Source: Chitinophaga hostae
Lineage (GTDB): Bacteria > Bacteroidota > Bacteroidia > Chitinophagales > Chitinophagaceae
Reading direction: 5' to 3'
DNA length: 64,000 nucleotides
Assembly: GCF_018224885.1 (NCBI RefSeq)
Contig: NZ_JAGTXB010000001.1
Location: 744,001 to 808,000, forward strand
The position numbers and the translations under genes are program-made. Of this stretch, positions 50,719-60,015 are shown in pieces (positions within the stretch are counted from its first letter, which is position 1; every line of letters begins with the position of its first letter). The notes beneath the pieces are model-generated. The model was not told where the DNA came from, made no database searches, and saw only the letters and a list, made by a program, of their open reading frames with translations.

Positions 50719-52119
50719 ATGGAATTCAGAATAGAGAAAGACACAATGGGCGAGGTGAAAGTGCCGGTAAATGCCTATTATGGTGCTCAAACACAGCGCT
50801 CCATTGAAAATTTCAAGATCGCCCAGGATATTAACAAAATGCCTAAGGAAATTATCAAGGCATTTGCTTACCTGAAGAAAGCGGCGGCTATCACCAACCT
50901 TGAAGCGGGTGTGCTGCCGAAAGAAAAAAGTGATCTGATTGGTCAGGTATGCGATGAAATCCTGGAAGGTAAACTGGATGATCAGTTTCCGCTGGTAGTT
51001 TGGCAAACCGGTTCCGGTACCCAATCCAACATGAATGTGAACGAGGTGGTTGCTTACCGCGCCCACGTGATCCATGGCGGACAACTCACCGATAAGGATA
51101 AATTTGTGCATCCGAATGATGACGTAAATAAATCACAGTCATCAAACGATACCTTCCCTACTGCGATGCACATCGCCGCTTATAAAATGCTGATGGAAGT
51201 AACAATTCCAGGTATTACAAAACTGCGCGATACCCTCGCAAAAAAAGCGGAAGCCTTTAAAACGGTAGTGAAAATTGGTCGCACCCACTTTATGGATGCA
51301 ACCCCGCTTACACTCGGACAGGAAATCAGCGGCTATGTAGCGCAACTGAACCATGGTTTAAAAGCCATCAATAACTCGCTGGCCCACCTGAGCGAACTGG
51401 CTCTGGGCGGCACCGCCGTAGGTACCGGTATCAATACGCCAAAAGGATATTCCGAGAACGTGGCAAAAAATATTGCCCTGTTAACCGGACTGCCATTTAT
51501 TACTGCTGAAAATAAATTTGAAGCACTGGCTGCACATGACGCCATCGTAGAAACACATGGTGCATTGAAAATGGTGGCAGTAAGTTTAATGAAGATAGCT
51601 AACGATATCCGCATGCTGAGCTCAGGCCCACGTGCAGGTATCGGTGAAATCCATATTCCCGACAATGAACCGGGTTCTTCTATTATGCCGGGAAAAGTAA
51701 ACCCTACCCAGTGCGAAGCACTCACCATGATCGCTGCCCAGGTAATGGGTAACGATGTGGCTATCAGCGTGGGCGGTGCAAACGGACACTTCGAACTGAA
51801 TGTGTTTAAACCGGTGATGATCTTTAACTTCCTGCATTCTGCCCGCCTCATCGGCGACGGCTGCGTAAGCTTCAACGATAAATGCGCAGAAGGTATTGAA
51901 CCAATTGAAGCTAATATTAAAAAACATGTGGAAAATTCCCTGATGCTGGTAACTGCACTGAATACCAAAATCGGCTACTATAAAGCCGCCGAAATTGCGC
52001 AGAAGGCCCACAAAGAAGGAACTACCCTCAAAGAAATGGCCGTGAAGCTGGGTTATGTAACGCCTGCCGAATTTGATGAATGGGTAGTGCCGGCGCAGAT
52101 GGTTGGAAACAGCTTTTAG
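50719..52119 (+). CDS. fumC: Class II fumarate hydratase
   Basis: 466-residue fumarase interconverting fumarate and malate in the TCA cycle. The superfamily signature [16 protein letters not shown] is present, as are [14 protein letters not shown], the [14 protein letters not shown] substrate loop and [16 protein letters not shown]. No frameshift. The gene ends within the left arm of a long palindrome (R7), which provides the stop codon (VGNSF-stop). Confidence 0.97.
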   Translation: MEFRIEKDTMGEVKVPVNAYYGAQTQRSIENFKIAQDINKMPKEIIKAFAYLKKAAAITNLEAGVLPKEKSDLIGQVCDEILEGKLDDQFPLVVWQTGSGTQSNMNVNEVVAYRAHVIHGGQLTDKDKFVHPNDDVNKSQSSNDTFPTAMHIAAYKMLMEVTIPGITKLRDTLAKKAEAFKTVVKIGRTHFMDATPLTLGQEISGYVAQLNHGLKAINNSLAHLSELALGGTAVGTGINTPKGYSENVAKNIALLTGLPFITAENKFEALAAHDAIVETHGALKMVAVSLMKIANDIRMLSSGPRAGIGEIHIPDNEPGSSIMPGKVNPTQCEALTMIAAQVMGNDVAISVGGANGHFELNVFKPVMIFNFLHSARLIGDGCVSFNDKCAEGIEPIEANIKKHVENSLMLVTALNTKIGYYKAAEIAQKAHKEGTTLKEMAVKLGYVTPAEFDEWVVPAQMVGNSF

Positions 52120-52393
52120 CCATTAGCTTTTAGCTTTTAGTAAAAATGCAGCGGAATTTGTCTTTATCAGGATTGAACTGATTTTATTGATGATAGGATT
52201 TTTTCTAATGATTTTTTGATTAAATAGGTTGGAGGAGGTGTAAGTGAATAGAAAATTCGTCTACTTCTCAAATCCATTTAAATCAAAAAATCATTAGAAA
52301 AAATCCTATCATCAATAAAATCAGTTTAATCCTGATAAAGACAAATTCCGCTGCATTTTTACTAAAAGCTAACGGCTAAAAGCTAAAAGCTGT
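52108..52393. repeat. Heptamer-palindrome repeat (R7), long form with 114-bp arms
   Basis: Left arm 52108-52221 and right arm 52280-52393 are inverted copies with only a few differences. From outside in: TTAGCTN heptamers, AAAATGCAGCGGAA, TTTGTCTTTATCAGGATT, then ACTGATTTTATTGATGATAG and a T-rich block. The 58-bp centre is itself partly palindromic. It provides the 3' ends of both converging genes, fumC and the TSUP exporter. Shares its inner sequence with R8. Confidence 0.95.
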
Positions 52394-53302
52394 TCCAATA
52401 ATTGTTCTTAGACTCAATATGATGATCAGTATCCCCACCATGATCATCAGCGGCTTGCGTTTAATTTTGCGCACCAGGATAGCGGCAAACGGGGAAGCTA
52501 TTACTCCGCCGATTACCAGGCCCACAATCACCTGCCAGCTGGAGATGCCGGTAAATACCAGGAAAGTGGCTGCGCTGGAAAGAGAAACGAAGAATTCGGC
52601 CGCATTCACCGAGCCAATGGTATATTGTACGGTGCGGCCTTTGCTCAGTAAGGTAGATGTAACAATAGGGCCCCAGCCTCCACCGCCAATGGCATCCATA
52701 AATCCTCCAATAAATGCCAGCGGTCCCAGTCTTTTGGTTTTGCTTTTCCGCTTGTTTTTCTGCACACCCTTGCGGATCACAATAATGCCTAATACCAGCA
52801 AATATGCACTGATAAAAGGTTTTATAACATTGCCATCTATCCTGTCAGATAAAAGATAGGCACCGGAAACAGCCCCTATCATTCCCGGAATGAGCAGGCA
52901 TAAAAAAAGTTTCTTATTAACATTGCCCAGTTTGAAATGCGCAAACCCGGATGCACCGGTAGTAAACACCTCTGCCACATGTACGCTGGCGCTGCTCACC
53001 GACGGCGACACCCCCAAACCCAGCAACAACGAAGAAGAAGTAGCTCCGTAAGCCATCCCCAGTGCGCCATCCACCAGTTGCGCACACAAACCAACAACGA
53101 TATAAAACAATAACTCCGTGGTAAACAATGATTCAATAAACTGCTGTACTTTTCCCTGTACTGCATCCGGTACCTGGTAGTAATATACAGCTACCAATGC
53201 TGCTACTACGATCAGCGATATGCCCGCAACCTGCCACCATTTGTAGGAGGACTGCGGCCTGACGGTTACTGTGCCGGCAACGGCTGTTGATCGTGTAGTC
53301 AT
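52376..53302 (-). CDS. TSUP-family (TauE/SafE) sulfite/anion exporter
   Basis: 308-residue membrane protein with about eight to nine hydrophobic segments arranged as two TauE/SafE halves: QLVDGALGMAYGATSSSLLLGLGV in the first and GGFMDAIGGGGWGPIVTSTLLSKG in the second, the two glycine-rich signature regions. Family members export sulfite, sulfoacetate or related anions. It follows a TonB-dependent receptor gene, from which a strong terminator separates it; a joint role in sulfur compounds is possible but not proven. The last residues (AFSF-stop) are written by the repeat. Confidence 0.9.
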   Translation of the reverse strand: MTTRSTAVAGTVTVRPQSSYKWWQVAGISLIVVAALVAVYYYQVPDAVQGKVQQFIESLFTTELLFYIVVGLCAQLVDGALGMAYGATSSSLLLGLGVSPSVSSASVHVAEVFTTGASGFAHFKLGNVNKKLFLCLLIPGMIGAVSGAYLLSDRIDGNVIKPFISAYLLVLGIIVIRKGVQKNKRKSKTKRLGPLAFIGGFMDAIGGGGWGPIVTSTLLSKGRTVQYTIGSVNAAEFFVSLSSAATFLVFTGISSWQVIVGLVIGGVIASPFAAILVRKIKRKPLMIMVGILIIILSLRTIIGTAFSF

Positions 53303-53329
53303 GTCAGTTATATTGAATGGGTTAAAAAT

Positions 53330-53365
53330 ACCAACGGTGCGGAAACCTGTTCCGCACCGTTGAAG
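53330..53365 (-). terminator. Intrinsic terminator of TonB receptor gene
   Basis: CAACGGTGCGGAA pairs with TTCCGCACCGTTG; T-rich flank on the minus-strand side. Confidence 0.85.
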
Positions 53366-53371
53366 GAATTA

Positions 53372-56236
53372 TTACCTGTTCTTTTTGAACACGTTGTCAT
53401 ATGTTACTGATAAGTAGTATAATCCGCCGATGGTTGGCCCGCCAACGTACTGGAAGTATTTAGAGTTCAGGATGTTGGAAGCACCCAGCTTAAACGAGGT
53501 ATTGATTTTTGGTACCCGGTAGGTAATCTGCGCATCCACTGTATTGTAGGAAGGCACGTCGCCGTTACCAAAGAGGTTCTGCCAGTAGAAAGTGTTCTGC
53601 CAGTGCCATACCACGTTAAAACCAATATTTTTGATCACGTTGCGGTTACCGATACTCACGTTGGTAAACCAGTCAGGTGTATTGAAACCAGGTATCAACG
53701 CATCATCTTTTGTTTTATCCTGTGCCAGTTTGTTGTAGTTGGCGTTACCGCTCACGGTGTAACCTTTATAAAGATCGTAGGTAACCGCTACTGCAAAGCC
53801 GTAGTTGTTAACGGTAGATTTACTGTTGGTCCATACGCGATACCGGTCTTGTAAAGACTTATCCAGCATCTGGTTCAGTACTGTTTGATCAGGATTGTTA
53901 ACATTACCTGTTTTGGGTACCACCGCTTCGATCTGGCCTATAAAATGCTTATAGGAGCTGTAGTAACCATCCACATCGATAAACAATTTGTTATCCAGCA
54001 ACACTGCTTTGTAGCCTGCTTCGAAGGAAGTGATCTGTTCAGGTACAATCGGGTCCAGGTTAGCCACTTTCAGCACACCGGCATTTTTTGCAGCTGCAGC
54101 ATCTTTGGAGATGTGTTCTGCGTTGATGGTTTTATTCACCGCTACACCAAAGGCGTCTACAGAGCTGGTGAGGAAAGAGTTTTTGAAGTAGCCGAGTCCT
54201 TGTTCAATAAAGGCAAGACCGCCCACACGTCTTACCTGGCCGTTGTTTACGAAGGAGTAAGCTTCAAACAGGGATGGGAAGCGGAATCCATTTTGCCAGG
54301 AAATACGGAAATTATGTTTGTCTTTGATGCTGTAAACCGCGGCAATGCGTGGGTTTATTTTTCCATCAAATTGTTCGTTCTTATCATATCGCAGGGATCC
54401 GGTGAGCTTCAGTGCGTCGTTGAAGAATGTTTTGCTGATCTGTGCAAAGCCACCGTATTTGCCGTACCAGATGTGTTTTCCGCCGGGGGTGTTACGTTTA
54501 TCTGCAGGACGGGAGAAGTCCACGAAGTTATTGCCGTCGGGAATAATTTCGTAGGTCCGGTAATCTGCGCCTACCAGTACATCCGCGAAATGCACGTATT
54601 TACGCAGGTTCCAGGTGCCTTCTGTATGATAGAAACGGCTTTTTTGCAGGAGTGCTGCACCACCGCTGGTGTTGGTCGGGTCTTTGGAAGTAGGATAAAT
54701 ATCCCAGTCGTTAATGCTTTTAATTTTGGCTACCTGTGCATCAAAAGCAGCGGTACCTGGTGTCCATCTGCCGGCATCTGCAAAGGCGCGTGCGGCCTGG
54801 TGTGCAGCTACCAGGTCAGAACCGGCTGTCAGCGCGTTGTTTAAACCGGAGGTATAATCAGCCAGCCATTTTTTATCAGGCTTGAAGGATTTTTCCAGGT
54901 TATCAGCCAGCGGGTTCATGTTGTAGGAGTTGCCGGTATTTTCAATAGAGATATAAGATCTTACGGTGAAATCGGGATGTACCAGTTCCAGTTTGGCGTT
55001 TTGTACGGTTACGCCCCGCAGGCCGATACGGTTGCCACGCTGAAAGAATCCATCCATCTCGCCATAGCGGTAAGAGGCTGATAATTCCACTTTATGTGGT
55101 AAGCGGAAGTTGAAGGAGAAATCGGCTTTCTTATTTTTAACGGTGAAGTCGCCTACAATATCTTTTTCCCAGTAACCGGTGCGGTGTACGTTATATGCAC
55201 GGCCGTCTTTATCAATTACCTGGAGGTTGGAGTTGTCGCCATATTTGTTCCATGCATCGTTGGCAATGTTATTGGCGCCGCTAAGCTGCGGGAAGTCGGG
55301 GTTGGCTTTTGTTTGCGGGGAAAAGTCGCTGTGGTTGTCGGCATACCAGTCGGTACCCTGCATGTAGCTCAGGTTTACTTTCCAGGCGAACCAGGAAGAG
55401 TAAGCCTGTGCGTAACGTACAGCCGTTTCCGTGAGTAATTTGGCGCCGCCGTCATCGCCCACATGGTTCACGGCTACCTTCTGGTATACGCTTACACCCT
55501 GGTATTGGAAGGGGTTTTTGGTGATAAGGTTCGACATTCCATTGATGGCGTTCATGCCATAGAGTGCGGAAGAGGCGCCGGGCGTTACTTCCACGCTGGA
55601 AATGTCCAATTCCGTAGGTCCGATGGCGTTACCCAGCGGTACACCGAGGGTAGCGGCCTGGTTATCCACACCATCTACCAGTTGCATAAAACGGAAGTTG
55701 TTGGGCACGTTGAAACCGCGGGTATTGAACACTTTAAAGGTCAGACCGGCGGTGGTCATTTGTACGCCTTTCAGGTTACCCAATGCATCATAAAAGGTGG
55801 AAGACGGTGTTTCCTTGAGGGCGCGGATATCCAGTTTTTCAATGGCTACCGGTGAGCGCAGCATTTTTTCCTGCTGGCGGGAAGCAGATACCACTACTTC
55901 ATTTACAAGCAGCGACTGCGTATATAGCTGTATGGCTATTTTGCTGCTGCTGCTTTTTACATCAAATTCCTGTGGTTGATAACCGATCAGTCTGAATACG
56001 AGTTTCAACGGAAATTTGGCGTTGGTGGTTACTTCGAAATGACCGTTGGCATCTGTTTGTGCGCCAAAGGAGGTGCCTTTGATCTGAACAGAAGCCCCGG
56101 GGAGCGCCGCGCCATGATCGTCTGTAATTGTTCCTTGTATTACATAGGATCCATTGAGTTGTGCCTGTACTAGTACCGGACTGAATACCAATATCGCAAA
56201 AAGGTATTTTGCCAGTATAGGTAAGAACTTTTGCAT
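53372..56236 (-). CDS. TonB-dependent outer-membrane receptor
   Basis: About 954 residues. The signal peptide LFAILVFSPVLVQAQ precedes a carboxypeptidase-regulatory-like domain (GTITDDHGAALPGASVQIKGTSFGAQTDANGHFEV), a plug with VNEVVVSASRQQEKMLRSPVAIEKL and SSALYGMNAINGMSNLI, and a long beta-barrel ending YLSVTYDNVFKK. It is not SusC-like in its plug and has no SusD partner. The start MQKFLPILA (56236) is preferred over an upstream in-frame ATG. A perfect promoter lies at 56371-56401 and overlaps a dyad. The ligand is unknown. Confidence 0.93.
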   Translation of the reverse strand: MQKFLPILAKYLFAILVFSPVLVQAQLNGSYVIQGTITDDHGAALPGASVQIKGTSFGAQTDANGHFEVTTNAKFPLKLVFRLIGYQPQEFDVKSSSSKIAIQLYTQSLLVNEVVVSASRQQEKMLRSPVAIEKLDIRALKETPSSTFYDALGNLKGVQMTTAGLTFKVFNTRGFNVPNNFRFMQLVDGVDNQAATLGVPLGNAIGPTELDISSVEVTPGASSALYGMNAINGMSNLITKNPFQYQGVSVYQKVAVNHVGDDGGAKLLTETAVRYAQAYSSWFAWKVNLSYMQGTDWYADNHSDFSPQTKANPDFPQLSGANNIANDAWNKYGDNSNLQVIDKDGRAYNVHRTGYWEKDIVGDFTVKNKKADFSFNFRLPHKVELSASYRYGEMDGFFQRGNRIGLRGVTVQNAKLELVHPDFTVRSYISIENTGNSYNMNPLADNLEKSFKPDKKWLADYTSGLNNALTAGSDLVAAHQAARAFADAGRWTPGTAAFDAQVAKIKSINDWDIYPTSKDPTNTSGGAALLQKSRFYHTEGTWNLRKYVHFADVLVGADYRTYEIIPDGNNFVDFSRPADKRNTPGGKHIWYGKYGGFAQISKTFFNDALKLTGSLRYDKNEQFDGKINPRIAAVYSIKDKHNFRISWQNGFRFPSLFEAYSFVNNGQVRRVGGLAFIEQGLGYFKNSFLTSSVDAFGVAVNKTINAEHISKDAAAAKNAGVLKVANLDPIVPEQITSFEAGYKAVLLDNKLFIDVDGYYSSYKHFIGQIEAVVPKTGNVNNPDQTVLNQMLDKSLQDRYRVWTNSKSTVNNYGFAVAVTYDLYKGYTVSGNANYNKLAQDKTKDDALIPGFNTPDWFTNVSIGNRNVIKNIGFNVVWHWQNTFYWQNLFGNGDVPSYNTVDAQITYRVPKINTSFKLGASNILNSKYFQYVGGPTIGGLYYLSVTYDNVFKKNR

Positions 56237-56350
56237 AGTGTTATCTACATTATTGATTCTGGAAAGATAAAATTGATAAGGGGAGCGTAAACCGGTGTCG
56301 TGCCTCAACATCGGTCATTAACTATGTGTTTGGTAAATGTAATTATCATA

Positions 56351-56401
56351 TAGTCTATAGAATTAGTAGACAAATATAGTCCGGGTATTTTTCATTTCAA
56401 A
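56351..56401 (-). promoter_or_regulatory. Complete promoter with overlapping GTCTA/TAGAC dyad
   Basis: On the minus strand TTTG (56398-56401), 19 bp, TATATTTG (56371-56378). Overlapping the expected transcription start is the inverted repeat GTCTA-N9-TAGAC (56353-56371), a good position for a repressor. A similar sequence lies upstream of the gene at 14781. Confidence 0.65.
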
Positions 56402-56489
56402 GCAAATGGCCGTATTTATTGGAAAATCGCAGGGAGGATAATGGCAAACCGGCCGCAGGGAGGGGGCTAATTCACTGGTATTGACTGGT

Positions 56490-56731
56490 TTACCTCGCGA
56501 AATTTATTTTGCCCAGGATTAGGCTGATTTTGATGATTAGAAGATTTATTTTTTGATTTAAAAAGGATTTGGGAAGACATAAGCGGATAAATTCGCCTAT
56601 ATCTTCCCAAATCCTTTTAAATTCAAAAAATATCAGAAAAATCTTATAACCATCAAAATCAGTCTAATCCTGGGAAAGACAAATTTCGCTGCATTTAACT
56701 AAAAGCTAAAAGCTAATGGCTAAAAGCTGTT
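56490..56731. repeat. Heptamer-palindrome repeat (R8), long form
   Basis: Right arm 56594-56731 is complete: AAATCCTTTTAAATTC, ATCAAAATCAGTCTAATCCTGG, GAAAGACAAATTTCGCTGCATTT, then CTAAAAG units. The left arm (56490-56586) keeps the inner sequence but its heptamers are lost (CCTCGCGAAATTTATTTT at the matching place). It ends directly at the lspA stop codon. Confidence 0.9.
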
Positions 56732-57391
56732 TCAAGCTACATGATCTTTAGCTACCGGATGTTCCTGCTCAGCCGTTTTAGGCAGCATATGCTTTCCAAA
56801 AAAGCGTTTCTGGAACAACAGGATGGCGATTACACCGGTCGAAATGGCTGCATCAGCCACGTTGAATACCGGACGGAAGAAAACGAAATAGTCGCCTCCC
56901 TTAAATGGTACCCAGTTGGGCAGGTAGCCTTCATAGATAGGGAAGTACAGCATATCTACCACCCTGCCATGCAAAAAGCTGCCATAGCCACCGCCTGCGG
57001 GCATAAACTTCGCTACTTCATAACCTACGCTGTCATTGAAAATGAGGCCGTAAAACATACTATCTATCAGGTTGCCGGCAGCACCCGCCAGGATCAGCGA
57101 GCCACAGATCAGCAAACCGGTACTGTATTTTTCCCTGATCAGCTTTTTCATATATACAAACCCTACCACTACCGCTACCAGGCGGAACATGGTGAGAAGG
57201 ATTTTGCCAAAGTCGCCTCCAAACTTAAGCCCATAGGCCATTCCTTCGTTCTCTATAAAATGAATCCGGAACCAATTGGGGAAAATCACAAACTCCTGCT
57301 GCATGAACATATGCGTTTTGATCCAGAACTTCAGGGTCTGGTCAATGGCGAGGATCAGGATAACGATAAATACTACGTGACGATATTTCAA
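56732..57391 (-). CDS. lspA: Lipoprotein signal peptidase (signal peptidase II)
   Basis: 219-residue inner-membrane aspartyl peptidase that removes signal peptides from prolipoproteins. Catalytic aspartates lie in AAGNLIDSMFYG and FNVADAAIS. Four membrane segments are visible, including VVFIVILILAIDQTLKFWI. The length is above the E. coli enzyme because of a Bacteroidota-type insertion (GRVVDMLYFPIYEGYLPNWVPF). It lies 60 bp after murF-alr. The last codons abut repeat R8. Confidence 0.95.
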   Translation of the reverse strand: MKYRHVVFIVILILAIDQTLKFWIKTHMFMQQEFVIFPNWFRIHFIENEGMAYGLKFGGDFGKILLTMFRLVAVVVGFVYMKKLIREKYSTGLLICGSLILAGAAGNLIDSMFYGLIFNDSVGYEVAKFMPAGGGYGSFLHGRVVDMLYFPIYEGYLPNWVPFKGGDYFVFFRPVFNVADAAISTGVIAILLFQKRFFGKHMLPKTAEQEHPVAKDHVA

Positions 57392-57451
57392 CTGATATTA
57401 AAATTTTATCAAAAATAATAGTTTATTTCAAAGTCGAAGCCTGCAATATCA

Positions 57452-59959
57452 CTATTCCTGGAAATATACCCTTTTTACGCGTTGTGAAATTCCTGTTAAT
57501 ATTTCATACGGGATGGTGTCGGCCCAGGCTGAAAGGTCCTGCACGGGCAGGTCCTGACCAAAAACGATCACCTCGTCGCCCTCTTGTACGTCAGGAATAT
57601 GGGTTACGTCCAGCATCAGCATATCCATGGCCACAACACCCGCTACAGGCGCCATTTTACCGCGAACCAGCATTTTTCCCACACCCAGCCCCAATCTGCG
57701 GGGATAGCCATCAGCATAGCCAATACGTACGGTAGCGGTCACCGACGGGCCTTTCGCTTCCCATTTACCGCCATAGCCTACTGTATCACCGGCTTCGAGG
57801 TATTTCAACTGTGCCACCGTGGTTTTCAGGGTGCTTACATTCCGCAGCTGATCCTGTATACCATTGCTGCTATCGATACCATACATACCGATGCCCAGCC
57901 GCACCATGTCCAGCTGAAGGTCGGGATGACGGGTAATGGCAGCGCTGTTGGCAATATGACGGATCACCGTATAGCCCAGTGCCTTCTGCAGTTCATGGCT
58001 CATATCATAAAACAACCGCCCCTGTTGCTGCGTAAAGGCGTCCTTAGCGGGATCCTCACTGGCGGCCAGGTGGCTGAAAATGGATTGTACTTTCATTAAC
58101 GGGCTGGCAGTAAGGATCTGTGCCAGCTCGGCAATGTCGCTTTTCACAAAGCCCAGCCGGTGCATACCCGTGTCCAGCTTGATGTGAACAGGGAAATCGA
58201 TTTTGCCTGCTGCGGTCACTTCTTCCATAAACTGCAGCAATATCTGCATGGAATAGATTTCCGGCTCCAGGTTCCAGTGCAGAATGGCGTCAAAACTGGC
58301 GGGCTCGGGGTTCATCACCATAATAGGCATGGTAATACCTGCCCTTCTCAATTCCACTCCTTCATCGGCGTAAGCCACAGCGAGGTAGTCGACTCCATGG
58401 AACTGGAGCAGATTGGCTATTTCAAAACTGCCGCTGCCATAGGAAAATGCTTTCACCATGGCCATTAGCCTGGTATCCGGCTTCAACATCGACTGGTACA
58501 GCTTTACGTTCTGCGAAATGGCGGTGAGGTTGATCTCCAGGATCGTTTGATGTGCCTTTTGTTCCAGCAGTTTGCCGATACGCTCAAACTGGAATATACG
58601 GGAACCCTTTACCAGTATGGTTTCATTCTGAAAATCGTCCGCATTAAACTGTTGAATATATTCATCGGTGGTAGTAAAAAACTGTGTTTTCAGTCCTTCT
58701 ACCTGTTGAAAGCTTTTCTTTTCCCTGCCAATATTTTTACCAATGGCCAATAATTTATTGATTCCCTTTTTCTGCAACAGGTCGGCTACTTCTTCATAAA
58801 GGGTGGCATCACTTTTACCACTCTGGAGGATATCGCTCAGGATAACGGTACGGGTGGCATGTTGCTGCTGTTGTTGCAGGAAGTCCAGTGCAATGGTCAG
58901 CGAACCGAGGTCAAGACTATAGCTGTCGTTGATTACAGAGCAATTATTGATACCCTGCTTCAGTTCCAGGCGCATGGCAATATTGCTCAGCTGGTCCATC
59001 CGTTGCTGTATCACGGTTTGATCCTTGCCCAGGTACAGCATCAGCGCGGCGCAGTGGATAGCATTTTCGATAGATCCTTCGTCTACAAACGGAATTGTAA
59101 AATGCAGCGGCTCCTGCTTGTAGAGCGCATCTATACGGGTATGGTTATCATTTTTATCTGTACTGATTACCCGAAGATCGGCATCTGTTTTCCTTGACCA
59201 GGAAAATAATTCAGGGCCACCGCCTTCCTGGTTTTCTTTTTTACCTACCTGGTTATGAAAGGCCAGTACACATTCATTCAGGGCAAGATAATCTTTGCAG
59301 TAAATGAGGATATCGCTTTTGGCAAATAATACCAGCTTTTCGTTAATCTTCTGCCGGATATTCAAAAATCCCTCACTGTGGGCTTCTCCGATGTTGGTAA
59401 AAATGCCGATTGTAGGACGGATGATCTTTTCGAGGTTCACCATTTCACCGGGTTGTGAAATGCCTGCTTCAAAAATAGCCAGCTGGTGCTCAGGCTTCAT
59501 CTGCCATACGGACAGTGGCACGCCTATCTGCGAGTTATAGCTTTTAGGACTGCGAACAATGTTATAATCCTTTTCCAGCAACTGGTAAAGCCATTCTTTT
59601 ACGATGGTTTTTCCATTACTGCCGGTAATGCCGATAACAGGAATATTAAAATGCTGCCGGTGAAAGGCTACCAGCGCGTGAAGCGCCTGTAAGGTATCTT
59701 TTACAAGAATGAAATTGGCTTTTGGATATTTTTCCAGCGGCACAGGCTCACTCACTACAAAATTACTCACCCCCTTGCGGTACAATTCTTCAATGTATTG
59801 GTGCGCATTGCGCCGGGGGCTAACCAAAGAAATGAACAAAGATGTTTCAGGGAAGCTAAGCTTCCGGCTGTCCAATAAAAGATGGTCAATTTCAGAAAAT
59901 CCAGTCTCTTGCAACAATTCTCCTTTCAAAGTCTTGTTGATGCTTGCTGCGTTATACAC
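57452..59959 (-). CDS. murF-alr: Fused MurF ligase and alanine racemase
   Basis: About 835 residues. The N-terminal half is UDP-MurNAc-tripeptide:D-Ala-D-Ala ligase with the ATP loop GITGSNGKTIVKEWL and the following EAGISQPGEM. The C-terminal half is a PLP alanine racemase with the Schiff-base lysine in LMAMVKAFSYGSGSFEIA, GIGMYGID with the active-site region, and RIGYADGYPRRLG. The fusion is common in Bacteroidota and links D-alanine supply to its use. I set the start at a GTG (59959; VYNAASINKTL), because the region upstream encodes no family-like sequence and overlaps terC. Good confidence in function, moderate in the start. Confidence 0.93.
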   Translation of the reverse strand: MYNAASINKTLKGELLQETGFSEIDHLLLDSRKLSFPETSLFISLVSPRRNAHQYIEELYRKGVSNFVVSEPVPLEKYPKANFILVKDTLQALHALVAFHRQHFNIPVIGITGSNGKTIVKEWLYQLLEKDYNIVRSPKSYNSQIGVPLSVWQMKPEHQLAIFEAGISQPGEMVNLEKIIRPTIGIFTNIGEAHSEGFLNIRQKINEKLVLFAKSDILIYCKDYLALNECVLAFHNQVGKKENQEGGGPELFSWSRKTDADLRVISTDKNDNHTRIDALYKQEPLHFTIPFVDEGSIENAIHCAALMLYLGKDQTVIQQRMDQLSNIAMRLELKQGINNCSVINDSYSLDLGSLTIALDFLQQQQQHATRTVILSDILQSGKSDATLYEEVADLLQKKGINKLLAIGKNIGREKKSFQQVEGLKTQFFTTTDEYIQQFNADDFQNETILVKGSRIFQFERIGKLLEQKAHQTILEINLTAISQNVKLYQSMLKPDTRLMAMVKAFSYGSGSFEIANLLQFHGVDYLAVAYADEGVELRRAGITMPIMVMNPEPASFDAILHWNLEPEIYSMQILLQFMEEVTAAGKIDFPVHIKLDTGMHRLGFVKSDIAELAQILTASPLMKVQSIFSHLAASEDPAKDAFTQQQGRLFYDMSHELQKALGYTVIRHIANSAAITRHPDLQLDMVRLGIGMYGIDSSNGIQDQLRNVSTLKTTVAQLKYLEAGDTVGYGGKWEAKGPSVTATVRIGYADGYPRRLGLGVGKMLVRGKMAPVAGVVAMDMLMLDVTHIPDVQEGDEVIVFGQDLPVQDLSAWADTIPYEILTGISQRVKRVYFQE

Positions 59960-60015
59960 GTTTATCAGGTTTGAATAATCACTTAGCGGCCGCAAACATT
60001 GTCTACAGCTGCTTT

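Noticed and set aside
53885..54844. Open reading frame of 319 codons on the plus strand
   Set aside because: Antisense to the TonB receptor barrel, which is a full-length recognisable gene.
57452..59959. murF-alr fusion as a novel gene fusion
   Set aside because: This fusion is well known across Bacteroidota.
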